From contig PLIQ01000527.1 in assembly GCA_003140115.1 (NCBI GenBank), forward strand, positions 1-6,034: DNA of 6,034 bases, read 5' to 3'. The number at the start of each line of letters is the position of its first letter. The first letter of the stretch is position 1. Source of the DNA: Actinomycetota bacterium. Lineage in GTDB: Bacteria > Actinomycetota > Actinomycetes > Streptosporangiales > Streptosporangiaceae. The position numbers and the translations under genes were made by a program. Shown one piece after another: positions 1 to 5,913 of the stretch. Below the pieces are notes generated by a model. The model searched no databases. It was not told the DNA's origin and worked only from the letters and a program-made list of their open reading frames with translations.

Positions 1-13
1 GGGCCTTTCTGTT

Positions 14-41
14 CTGTGTTGGGTTAAGCCTGTGTTGGTTA
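14..41. repeat. Short imperfect direct repeat downstream of ilvN
   Basis: CTGTGTTGGGTTAA at 14-27 is followed by CTGTGTTGGTTA at 30-41, so two near-identical 12-14 nt units lie side by side between the ilvN stop codon and the window edge. On the transcribed minus strand they read as AACC-AACACAG units. The stretch is poor in secondary structure and contains no U-run terminator, which fits an operon that continues past the edge. Its role is unknown and it may be a chance repeat. Confidence 0.4.
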
Positions 42-55
42 GGCGCTGCTGTTTG

Positions 56-580
56 TCAGGCGCTGCGCTCGACGGGGCGCAGCGCGCGGTCGGTGATGGA
101 GCGGCCGCCGCGGCCGATGGCCACCATGCCGGACTGGACGAGTTCCTTGATCCCGAACGGCTCGAGCACCTTGATCAGCGCGTCGAGCTTCTCCCGGTCG
201 CCGGTCGCCTCGACCGTGATGACGTCCAGCGCCACGTCCACCACCCGGGCGCGGAACAGGTTGACCGTCTCGAGCACCCGCGACCGGCTCTCGGCGTCGG
301 CCCTGACCTTAACCAGGATCAGTTCGCGCTGCACGGTGGCGCCCGGCTCGAGCTCGACGATCTTCAGCACGTTGATGAGCTTGTTCAGCTGCTTGGTCAC
401 CTGCTCGAGCGGGTGCTCCTCGCAGTTGACCACGATCGTGATGCGGGAGATCTCCTCGTGCTCGGTCGGCCCGACGGCCAGCGAGTCGATGTTGAAGTTG
501 CGCCGGGAGAACAGCCCGGCGATCCGGACCAGGACGCCCGGCTTGTTCTCCACCAGCACGGACAGCGTGTGGTACGTCAC
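56..580 (-). CDS. ilvN: Acetolactate synthase small (regulatory) subunit
   Basis: This is the regulatory subunit of acetohydroxyacid synthase. It binds the IlvB catalytic subunit, activates it and confers valine feedback inhibition in the cytoplasm. The 174-residue product is about the usual length for the family. An N-terminal ACT domain spans roughly residues 4-78 and contains [10 protein letters not shown] and [14 protein letters not shown] second ACT-like domain spans roughly 84-160. Asn12, Gly15 and Asn30 align with E. coli IlvH Asn11, Gly14 and Asn29, the positions known to matter for valine sensitivity, so feedback inhibition should be intact. The GTG start (580-578) overlaps the ilvB TGA as GTGA. 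A ribosome binding site, GGGGAGG at 596-590, sits inside the end of ilvB, 9 nt upstream. The overlap indicates translational coupling, which suits a heteromeric enzyme. The gene ends at TGA (58-56). Confidence 0.97.
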   Translation of the reverse strand: MTYHTLSVLVENKPGVLVRIAGLFSRRNFNIDSLAVGPTEHEEISRITIVVNCEEHPLEQVTKQLNKLINVLKIVELEPGATVQRELILVKVRADAESRSRVLETVNLFRARVVDVALDVITVEATGDREKLDALIKVLEPFGIKELVQSGMVAIGRGGRSITDRALRPVERSA

Positions 581-2625
581 TCTTCCGAACCTCCCCAGTC
601 GGGCGCTAGGCCGCGCGCGAACTTGATGTCGTTGTTGGACGTGCCGGCCGCGACCATAGGCCAGACCATGGCGTCCTTGTGCACCACGAAGTCCAGTACC
701 ACTGGCCGGTCGTCGATGGCCATGGCCCGTTCGATCACCCGGTCAACCTCGCCGGGCTCCTCGCACCGGATGCCCTCGCAGCCGTACGCCTCGGCCAGCT
801 TGACGAAGTCCGGGATCCGGGTGCCGCTCGTCTTGCGCGGCTCCGCCGTCACGTGCAGGTCGGTGTTGGAGTAGCGCTCGTTGTAGAACAGCGTCTGCCA
901 CTGCCGGACCATGCCGAGGCTGCCGTTGTTGATGATCGCGACCTTGACCGGGATGCCCTCCAGGGCGCAGGTGGCCAGCTCCTGGTTGGTCATCTGGAAG
1001 CACCCGTCGCCGTCGATGGCCCACACCGTGGCGTCCGGGCGGCCGACCTTGGCGCCCATGGCGGCGGGCACGGCGAAGCCCATGGTGCCCAGGCCGCCGG
1101 AGTTGATCCAGGTCCCCGGGTTCTCGTAGTCGATGAACTGGGCGGCCCACATCTGGTGCTGGCCCACCCCGGCCACGTACACCGCCTCCGGGCCCGCGAT
1201 CTTCCCGATCCGCTGGATCACGTACTGCGGCGCGAGGCTACCGTCGCCCGGCTCGTCGTAGCCGAGCGGGTAGGTCGTCCGCCAGGAATCGAGCTGGGCC
1301 TTCCACGCGCCCAGGTCGGGCTGGCGGCCCTGCTCGTGCTCGGCCCGGATGGCCGCGACCAGGTCGGCGATCACCTCCCGGCAGTCGCCCACGATCGGCA
1401 CGTCGGCCCGGCGGTTCTTGGAGATCTCGGCCGGGTCGATGTCCGCGTGCACGATCAGCGCGCCGGGCGCGAACGTGTCCAGCTTGCCGGTCACCCGGTC
1501 GTCGAACCTGGTGCCCAGCGCGATGAGCAGGTCGGCCTGCTGCAGCGCGCCGACCGCGGTCACGCAGCCGTGCATGCCCGGCATGCCCATGTGCAGCGGG
1601 TGCCGGTCGGGGAACGCGCCCCGGGCCATCAGCGTGGTGACCACCGGGATGCCGGTCAGCTCGGCCAGCTCGCGCAGCTGGGCCGCGGCGCGGGCCTTGA
1701 TCACGCCGCCGCCGACGTACAGGACCGGGCGCCGGGACTCGCTGATCAGCCGGGCCGCCTCGCGCACCTGCCGGGCGTGCGGCCTGGTCACCGGGTGGTA
1801 GCCGGGCAGCTCGAAGGATACCGGCCAGCTGAAGTCGGTGGTGGCCTGCAGCGCGTCTTTGGAGATGTCCACCAGCACCGGTCCCGGCCGCCCGGTCGAG
1901 GCCACGTGGAAGGCCTCGCCGATGGTACGGGCGATGTCCTCGGGCTTGGTGACCAGGAAGTTGTGCTTGGTGATCGGGATCGTGATCCCGGAGATGTCGG
2001 CCTCCTGGAAGCTGTCGGTGCCGATCAGGCTGGAGGGCACCTGCCCGGTGATGGCCACGATCGGGACCGAGTCCATGTAGGCGTCGGCGATCGGCGTGAC
2101 CAGGTTCGTCGCGCCCGGCCCGCTGGTCGCCATGCACACGCCGACCCGCCCGGTGGCCTGCGCGTACCCGGTGGCCGCGTGGCCCGCGCCCTGCTCGTGC
2201 CGGACCAGGATGTGCCGGATGATCTTGGAGTCGAGCAGCGGGTCGTAGGCGGGCAGGACGGCGCCGCCCGGGATGCCGAACACCACGTCGGCGCCGACTC
2301 GCTCGAGGGCGTACACCAGCGCCTGCGCGCCGGTGGCCCGGACCCGGGTGGGGCTCGTCGTCGCCACCCGCGCCGGTTCTGCTGACCCCGACTGTGCTGA
2401 CCCAGGCTGGGCCGGGGCGAGCTCGGTCGACCCAGGCTGGGCGGGAGCGGGCTCAGTCGACCCAGGCTGGGCGGGCGCTTCGGCGTGGGAGTGCGCGGCG
2501 TCGCGGTGCGGCGAGCGGGCGGCCAGGTCCCGCGGGCTGGGCACGGCGGAGGCCGGCGGCGCGGCACTGCCCGCCGGGCTCTCCGGGCCGGCGGTACCCT
2601 TGCGGCCCGTCATCTGCTCGGTCAT
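577..2625 (-). CDS. ilvB: Acetolactate synthase large (catalytic) subunit, with N-terminal extension
   Basis: This ThDP-, Mg- and FAD-dependent enzyme condenses two pyruvates to acetolactate, or pyruvate with 2-ketobutyrate to acetohydroxybutyrate, the first common step of branched-chain amino acid synthesis. Of 682 residues, the pyrimidine-binding domain is about 96-265, with catalytic Glu144 in [10 protein letters not shown]. The central FAD-associated domain is about 285-420, with [13 protein letters not shown] and [12 protein letters not shown]. The ThDP domain is about 465-615, with the motif running from GDG (539-541) to INN (ending Asn567). Trp576 in VRQWQ and Pro197 in AITGQVP match classic herbicide-site positions of plant enzymes. 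The family usually has about 600-620 residues; the excess is a Pro/Ala/Ser-rich N-terminus of about 95 residues carrying a 10-residue repeat. The ATG at 2625-2623 was chosen because AGGGGAG (2640-2634) lies 8 nt upstream, just after the attenuator. An internal ATG at codon 5 is possible but less well spaced. Confidence 0.97.
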   Translation of the reverse strand: MTEQMTGRKGTAGPESPAGSAAPPASAVPSPRDLAARSPHRDAAHSHAEAPAQPGSTEPAPAQPGSTELAPAQPGSAQSGSAEPARVATTSPTRVRATGAQALVYALERVGADVVFGIPGGAVLPAYDPLLDSKIIRHILVRHEQGAGHAATGYAQATGRVGVCMATSGPGATNLVTPIADAYMDSVPIVAITGQVPSSLIGTDSFQEADISGITIPITKHNFLVTKPEDIARTIGEAFHVASTGRPGPVLVDISKDALQATTDFSWPVSFELPGYHPVTRPHARQVREAARLISESRRPVLYVGGGVIKARAAAQLRELAELTGIPVVTTLMARGAFPDRHPLHMGMPGMHGCVTAVGALQQADLLIALGTRFDDRVTGKLDTFAPGALIVHADIDPAEISKNRRADVPIVGDCREVIADLVAAIRAEHEQGRQPDLGAWKAQLDSWRTTYPLGYDEPGDGSLAPQYVIQRIGKIAGPEAVYVAGVGQHQMWAAQFIDYENPGTWINSGGLGTMGFAVPAAMGAKVGRPDATVWAIDGDGCFQMTNQELATCALEGIPVKVAIINNGSLGMVRQWQTLFYNERYSNTDLHVTAEPRKTSGTRIPDFVKLAEAYGCEGIRCEEPGEVDRVIERAMAIDDRPVVLDFVVHKDAMVWPMVAAGTSNNDIKFARGLAPDWGGSEE
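590..596 (-). promoter_or_regulatory. Ribosome binding site for ilvN
   Basis: GGGGAGG on the minus strand lies within the last codons of ilvB, 9 nt before the ilvN GTG. It supports the GTG start that overlaps the ilvB stop codon. Confidence 0.75.
2399..2475. repeat. 30-bp tandem repeat inside the ilvB N-terminal extension
   Basis: Three consecutive units begin with GACCCAGGCTGGGC on the plus strand at 2399, 2429 and 2459, an exact 30-bp period. Units one and two differ at four of 30 positions, and unit three is complete only over its first half. Because the period is a multiple of three, the reading frame is kept, and IlvB carries a repeated decapeptide of the type [10 protein letters not shown] at about residues 51-80, fading into QSGSAEPA. 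The pattern is typical of recent slippage or unequal recombination in a disordered, unconstrained tail. Confidence 0.9.
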
Positions 2626-2633
2626 CGGTTAGT

Positions 2634-2640
2634 CTCCCCT
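2634..2640 (-). promoter_or_regulatory. Ribosome binding site for ilvB
   Basis: AGGGGAG on the minus strand is 8 nt upstream of the ATG at 2625. It is the only good Shine-Dalgarno match between the attenuator terminator and the conserved part of IlvB, so it decides in favour of the long N-terminal form. Confidence 0.8.
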
Positions 2641-2675
2641 GGATTGGGTCTGTTGGCTGGTGGGGCGAGCGGCAT

Positions 2676-2711
2676 AAAAAATCCCCTCGTGCCGGGCGGC
2701 AGTCGAGGGGA
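2676..2711 (-). terminator. Intrinsic terminator of the ilvB attenuator
   Basis: Read on the minus strand, TCCCCTCG (2711-2704) pairs perfectly with CGAGGGGA (2689-2682). Inside it, after a two-nucleotide AC bulge, TGCC (2701-2698) pairs with GGCA (2693-2690) around a four-base loop. The stem is followed directly by six T residues (2681-2676). Strong intrinsic terminators with such a U-tract are uncommon in high-GC actinobacteria. This one lies 51 nt before the ilvB start and 20 nt after the leader-peptide stop, as expected of a transcription attenuator. It would also stop transcripts reading through from the upstream c-di-GMP gene. Confidence 0.92.
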
Positions 2712-2747
2712 GCGCGCAGGAACTGGCTTGGTCAGCTGGCTGCGCGC
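2712..2747 (-). promoter_or_regulatory. Leader hairpin next to the terminator (pause or anti-terminator competitor)
   Basis: On the minus strand GCGCGCAG (2747-2740) is perfectly complementary to CTGCGCGC (2719-2712), with a 20-nt loop that can add a five-pair inner stem (AGCTG with CAGTT, one G-U pair). The 5' arm lies in the last codons of the leader peptide and the stop codon lies in the loop, so ribosome position decides whether it forms. It abuts the terminator stem without overlapping it, so it looks like the 1:2 pause hairpin of classical attenuators. A possible competing fold pairs 2751-2747 with 2695-2691 and 2743-2740 with 2702-2699. It would disrupt both this hairpin and the upper part of the terminator. 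The alternative fold is an inference from complementarity only. Confidence 0.7.
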
Positions 2748-2779
2748 CGGCCAAGTACGAGGATCTGCGAGAGCTTCAC
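2732..2779 (-). CDS. ilvB operon leader peptide (Ile-Leu-Val-Leu control codons)
   Basis: A 15-codon ORF starts with GTG at 2779-2777, ends with TGA at 2734-2732 and encodes MKLSQILVLGRRAAS. Codons 6-9 are ATC CTC GTA CTT, an uninterrupted Ile-Leu-Val-Leu run covering all three products of the pathway. Two of them (GTA, CTT) are rare in this GC-rich gene set, which should make translation sensitive to tRNA charging. When charged tRNAs are abundant the ribosome reaches the stop codon and the downstream terminator folds. When they are scarce it stalls at 2764-2753 and changes the RNA fold. Comparable branched-chain leader peptides are known before ilvB in Corynebacterium and other actinobacteria. 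The start may be leaderless, since it lies 8 nt downstream of the -10 box. Alternatively AAGGTG (2791-2786) could act as a ribosome binding site if transcription starts further upstream. Confidence 0.85.
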   Translation of the reverse strand: MKLSQILVLGRRAAS

Positions 2780-2786
2780 AGGTAAC

Positions 2787-2817
2787 ACCTTACTGCGATC
2801 GGTGATCGGAACGTCAA
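2787..2817 (-). promoter_or_regulatory. Predicted ilvBN promoter
   Basis: TTGACG at 2817-2812 is a five-of-six match to the housekeeping -35 consensus. TAAGGT at 2792-2787 fits the actinobacterial TAnnnT -10 pattern. The spacer is 19 bp, somewhat long. The expected transcription start falls at or next to the GTG of the leader peptide (2779), which would make the mRNA leaderless. The -35 box begins only 18 bp after the stop codon of the upstream gene. The spacer holds a perfect 5-bp inverted repeat, CGATC and GATCG separated by 3 bp (2796-2808), and AGGT/ACCT arms around a 3-bp centre (2780-2790) overlap the -10 box. Either could be an operator, but no specific regulator can be named. Confidence 0.65.
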
Positions 2818-2835
2818 CAGAAGGCACAACTTGTC

Positions 2836-5586
2836 TCACATTCCGAGACGGGCCGGCTCATTCGGCTCGTGCTGGGTGGGCTCGCGCGGTGTCGGCTCCT
2901 CAGGCGCCTCCCCTGAGGTCCTGATCCCTGCCGTCCTGATCAGGGCCTCGACACCCGGGGCGGCCATCGGCCGGGCGACCAGGAAGCCCTGGCCGTAATC
3001 GCAGCCCATCTCGCGCAGCGCGCTGAGCTGGCGGGGCTGCTCGATGCCCTCGGCGATGACCCGCAGGCCGAGTTCGCGGCCCACCTGCACCACGGTCCTG
3101 GTCAGCAGGGTCAAGGTGTCGTCGTGACCGAGGCCCGCCACGAACGACGGGTCGATCTTGATGATGTCCAGCGGCAGCTGGCGCAGGTAGGCCAGCGAGG
3201 CGTACCCGGTGCCGAAGTCGTCGATGGCCATCCGCACGCCCGTCTGGTGCAGCTCGGCGAGCCGGTCGGCGATCAGCCCGTCCTCCTCGACCAGGACCCG
3301 CTCGTTCACCTCGACGGTGAGCGCGGTCGCGGGCAGGCCGGTCTCGGCCAGGATGGCCGCCACCCGGGCGATGAAGCCGGGCGAGGTGATCTGGCGGGCG
3401 GACAGGTTGACCGCGACGCCGATGTCCCACGAGGCCCGGCGCCAGGCGGCTCCCTGCGCGCAGGCCTGGCGGAGCACCCACTCGTCCAGCGGCACGATCA
3501 GGCCCGACTCCTCGGCGGCGCCGAGGAACTCGCGCGGGCCGACCCACCTTCCCTCTCCGTTTCCATTGCCGTTTCGATTGTCGGCGCGCCACCAGCGGAC
3601 CAGCGCCTCGGCGCCGACGACGCGCGAGGTGGCCAGCTCCACGACCGGCTGGTACTGCAAGGTGAGCTCGTCGTTGTTGAGGGCGCGCTGCAGGTCGGTC
3701 ACGATCTCGAGCTTGCGGAGCACGTCGGCGTGCATGTGCGGGGCGTAGACCGCCGCCCGGTCGCCGCCGGCGTCCTTGGCCCGTGACATGGCCACGTCCG
3801 CGTTGCGCAGCACCAGTCCGGTCGGGTCACCGTCCGGGGCGCCTGGGCTTTGGGGTTCCCGCCCGGCCAGGGCGACGCCCGCGCTCGCGGTGAGCGCGAT
3901 CTGCTGGCCTGCCACCCGGAACGGCTCGGCGGCGATCGCGCCGACCAGCCGCTCGGCGATCTCGGCGGCCTCCGCCGTGCTACCCGCGTTCTCGATCAGG
4001 ACGGCGAACTCGTCGCTGCCCCAGCGCGCGACCGTGTCGTGCACCGGGACGGTGGCGCGCAGGCGCCGGGCGGCCTGGGCGAGCACGAGGTCGCCGGCGC
4101 CGTGACCGACCGAGTCGTTGACCGCGGTGAAGCGGTCCAGGTCGAGGAAGATGACGCCGATCCGGCCGGCCGTCGTATCGTCGCGGAGCAGGTCCCGGGT
4201 CCGCTCCTCGACGTAGGCCCGGTTGGGCAGGCCGGTCAGCCCGTCGTGGAAGGTCAGGTGCGCGACCTGCTGGCGGAGCGCCACCTGGTCGCTGACGTCC
4301 CGCGCGGTGACCATGATCTGGCTGTGCCGATCCGGGGGGACGGGGCCCTTGCCGCCTGCGAGGGCCGCGCCCGGGACCTGGTACCGCAGCACGGTGGACT
4401 CGACGTGCCGCCACGTCCCGTCGGCGGCGCGCACGCGGGCCGGGAACCGCCGGGCCGACCCGAGGGCCTCACCCGGGGCGAGCGCGAGCCGGGACGCGGC
4501 GCGCACGGCGTCGCGGTCCTCGGGGTGCACGAAGTCCAGCAGCCGTCGCCCGGTCAGGTCCCCCGGCGGGTAGCCGTAGTCCCCCACCGCCGGGCTGGCG
4601 TAGCTGATGACGCCTTCCAGGTCGCAGACCAGCACGACGTCGCTGGTCCGGGTGGCCAGCTCGCGCAGGCTCCGGCTCGATTCCCGCCAGATCCCGAGCA
4701 TGATCCCGTTCTGGTTGACCAGCATGAAGACCCGTACCGCCAGCACCAGCACGCCTGCTCCGCCCGCCACGACCAGCGCGGCCCCGGACGCGGGGGCGCC
4801 GGCCAAACCGTTGGCGATGACCACTACGGTGGCCACGGCGGCGGTCAGCGCGGCGACGATGGTGGCGGCGGCCGAGCTCGAGGCCCGGCGGGTCCAGCCC
4901 GCCTCGGCCACCCGCCACGGGGCCGCGCCGAGCAGCAGCGCCGCGACCAGGGCCAGCAGCTGGGTCGCGACCCCCGGGTGCCCGCCCAGGGCCCGCTGGC
5001 CCACGGCCAGCCCGTCCCCGACCAGGGCCGCGAGCAGGGCTAGGTAGGGCAGCATGACCCGCCGCCAGGCGGTGGTGACCATGGGCAGCAGCGCGCCCAG
5101 CACGGCCAGGTCGGCCAGCGGGTGGATGAGGGCGAGCAAGAAGGTACCGGGCCGTTCGCCGGACCGGTGGAACTCGGCGCTGAACAGGGTGACCCAGCCG
5201 ATCACGAGCAGGGCGACGGCCATGACGTAGCCGTCGGCCAGCCCGGGCAGGACCGGAGCGGGGGCGCTGTCCAGCGGATTGGCCCCGTCGCCGCCCTGAG
5301 CGGCGCGGCCGGAGCCCTGGCCCTCCTTTTCCGCCGTGGTCAGCATCACGATGCCGACGGCGGCGGCGACCACGGCCAGCAGCGGCGGCAGGTCGGCGAA
5401 CGACAGCCCGGATCCGGGACTGAGTGCCGAGCCGAGCACCTGCTGGGTGATGAGCCCGGCGCAGTACAAGGCAGCGGCCCCGGCCAGCCACCGGTAGCCC
5501 CGGCCGAAGGCGTTGTCATACCGGCGCGCGCCGAGCCACAGGCTCACCGCCGCCGCGAACCACGCCAGTATGCCAAGCACGCTCAT
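2836..5586 (-). CDS. Membrane-bound PAS-GGDEF-EAL cyclic-di-GMP turnover protein
   Basis: This 916-residue protein should sit in the cytoplasmic membrane and make or degrade cyclic-di-GMP in the cytoplasm. About eight or nine hydrophobic helices lie in residues 3-290, interrupted by a polar linker at about 84-115. A PAS domain spans about 305-435 and may sense an unknown ligand. The GGDEF domain is about 440-615. It keeps Asp482, Asn490 and Asp499, but its signature is GSDEF (523-527) and the inhibitory-site RxxD has Pro514 in place of Arg. The EAL domain is about 630-885. It shows EALVRW (Glu660), Asn727, Glu759, Asp789-Asp790 in IDDFGTGYASL, Lys810, Glu846 in AEGIE and Gln866, the full catalytic set, so phosphodiesterase activity is likely. 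Diguanylate cyclase activity is uncertain. An Asn-Gly-rich insert follows the EAL motif. The ATG at 5586 is the first start after an in-frame stop; its own ribosome binding site is weak. From memory, Streptomyces coelicolor also has a GGDEF/EAL gene beside ilvB. Confidence 0.93.
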   Translation of the reverse strand: MSVLGILAWFAAAVSLWLGARRYDNAFGRGYRWLAGAAALYCAGLITQQVLGSALSPGSGLSFADLPPLLAVVAAAVGIVMLTTAEKEGQGSGRAAQGGDGANPLDSAPAPVLPGLADGYVMAVALLVIGWVTLFSAEFHRSGERPGTFLLALIHPLADLAVLGALLPMVTTAWRRVMLPYLALLAALVGDGLAVGQRALGGHPGVATQLLALVAALLLGAAPWRVAEAGWTRRASSSAAATIVAALTAAVATVVVIANGLAGAPASGAALVVAGGAGVLVLAVRVFMLVNQNGIMLGIWRESSRSLRELATRTSDVVLVCDLEGVISYASPAVGDYGYPPGDLTGRRLLDFVHPEDRDAVRAASRLALAPGEALGSARRFPARVRAADGTWRHVESTVLRYQVPGAALAGGKGPVPPDRHSQIMVTARDVSDQVALRQQVAHLTFHDGLTGLPNRAYVEERTRDLLRDDTTAGRIGVIFLDLDRFTAVNDSVGHGAGDLVLAQAARRLRATVPVHDTVARWGSDEFAVLIENAGSTAEAAEIAERLVGAIAAEPFRVAGQQIALTASAGVALAGREPQSPGAPDGDPTGLVLRNADVAMSRAKDAGGDRAAVYAPHMHADVLRKLEIVTDLQRALNNDELTLQYQPVVELATSRVVGAEALVRWWRADNRNGNGNGEGRWVGPREFLGAAEESGLIVPLDEWVLRQACAQGAAWRRASWDIGVAVNLSARQITSPGFIARVAAILAETGLPATALTVEVNERVLVEEDGLIADRLAELHQTGVRMAIDDFGTGYASLAYLRQLPLDIIKIDPSFVAGLGHDDTLTLLTRTVVQVGRELGLRVIAEGIEQPRQLSALREMGCDYGQGFLVARPMAAPGVEALIRTAGIRTSGEAPEEPTPREPTQHEPNEPARLGM
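3548..3582. repeat. Low-GC Asn-Gly-coding microinsert in the EAL domain
   Basis: On the minus strand this stretch reads as near-repeats of a six-base AAY-GGN unit and encodes Asn-Gly-Asn-Gly-Asn-Gly around residues 672-677. Third positions are often A or T, unlike the surrounding gene. It falls in the loop between EALVRW and the conserved PREFL segment, where family members usually have only about ten residues. It probably arose by slippage and should be tolerated as a flexible surface loop. Confidence 0.6.
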
Positions 5587-5615
5587 GCTCGGTACCCCGA
5601 GATGATCAGGCGCAC
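5583..5615 (-). CDS. Possible 10-codon upstream ORF coupled to the c-di-GMP gene
   Basis: GTG at 5615-5613 is preceded five bases upstream by GGAAGGAG (5628-5621), the best Shine-Dalgarno match in this region. The frame encodes MRLIISGYRA and stops at TGA 5585-5583, overlapping the ATG of the PAS-GGDEF-EAL gene as ATGA. The large gene has no good ribosome binding site of its own (only GGGG about 10 nt upstream), so ribosomes terminating here could reinitiate on it. The Leu-Ile-Ile run is suggestive next to an ilv operon, but no terminator follows it, so attenuation is not supported. The ORF is short enough to be accidental. Confidence 0.4.
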   Translation of the reverse strand: MRLIISGYRA

Positions 5616-5660
5616 CTGGGCTCCTTCCGTTCCACCGTGCTGTCCTTGCTGTCCTCAGTT

Positions 5661-5686
5661 CTCAAAAGCTCAACAAAATGCTCAAC
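5661..5686. repeat. Clustered CTCAA direct repeats
   Basis: On the plus strand CTCAA occurs at 5661, 5669 and 5681, the last two within identical GCTCAAC words (5668-5674 and 5680-5686) spaced 12 bp apart. On the minus strand, the sense strand for the gene downstream, these are TTGAGC words in a T-rich tract. They could be iterated binding sites or -35-like elements about 75-100 bp before the c-di-GMP gene. No partner -10 box was identified. Confidence 0.4.
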
Positions 5687-5722
5687 GCACGCCAGGCAAG
5701 TACAGATAGCTGCGTCACGCTT

Positions 5723-5744
5723 TTCGTTACCTCGTCGTAACGAA
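5723..5744. promoter_or_regulatory. 22-bp palindrome, candidate operator
   Basis: Arms TTCGTTAC (5723-5730) and GTAACGAA (5737-5744) are perfectly complementary over 8 bp, separated by the six bases CTCGTC. Such symmetry in a non-coding region about 140-160 bp before a gene start is typical of an operator for a dimeric regulator. The inner GTTAC/GTAAC arms loosely resemble the TnAC/GTnA half-sites of BldD, a c-di-GMP-responsive regulator of sporulating actinomycetes, but the central spacing is one base longer than the consensus I remember. As RNA it could instead form a hairpin with a 6-nt loop, without a following U-run. Confidence 0.55.
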
Positions 5745-5913
5745 CTGTCGCCGGCGCGGCGTGTCACCGAGCACCGGCGGCCACCGGGATCCCAGCCCAC
5801 GACGGCCTCGTCACCAGTGTGGCGCTCACTCTACGTACCCGAGGTCACACTTCGGTTGAGGCGCGGGAACTGTAAGGCACCGGAACCCGGAAGAGACCAT
5901 GACAATTCGCTGA

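Noticed and set aside
679..2385. Long plus-strand ORF of 568 codons opposite ilvB
   Set aside because: It is a shadow of ilvB: the translation is rich in Gly, Arg, Asp, His and Val without recognisable motifs, as produced by the antisense frame of a GC-rich gene, while the minus strand encodes an unmistakable acetolactate synthase.
2340..2480. CRISPR-like array from the repeated GACCCAGGCTGGGC units
   Set aside because: The units are contiguous 30-bp tandem repeats in the reading frame of ilvB, without unique spacers between identical repeats.
3850..5043. Plus-strand ORF of 397 codons opposite the PAS-GGDEF-EAL gene
   Set aside because: It is the antisense shadow of the c-di-GMP gene, with low-complexity composition, no motif and no suitable ribosome binding site.
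5583..5615. Second branched-chain attenuator based on the Leu-Ile-Ile codons of the small upstream ORF
   Set aside because: No terminator hairpin or U-run follows, and the ORF overlaps the next start codon, so translational coupling fits better than attenuation.
5122..5709. Plus-strand 195-codon ORF overlapping the start of the c-di-GMP gene
   Set aside because: Most of it is antisense to the transmembrane part of the real gene and its product is low complexity.
5606..5800. Minus-strand 64-codon ORF just upstream of the c-di-GMP gene
   Set aside because: It has GTG start, low third-position GC including a TTA codon, no recognised motif, and it covers the palindrome and repeats that look regulatory. 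Its end overlaps the Shine-Dalgarno-like GGAAGGAG. It is not excluded, but non-coding DNA is more likely.
5760..5800. GC-rich hairpin (GCCGG with CCGGC) as a terminator
   Set aside because: Only five pairs with a large loop and no T-run on either strand; expected by chance at this GC content.
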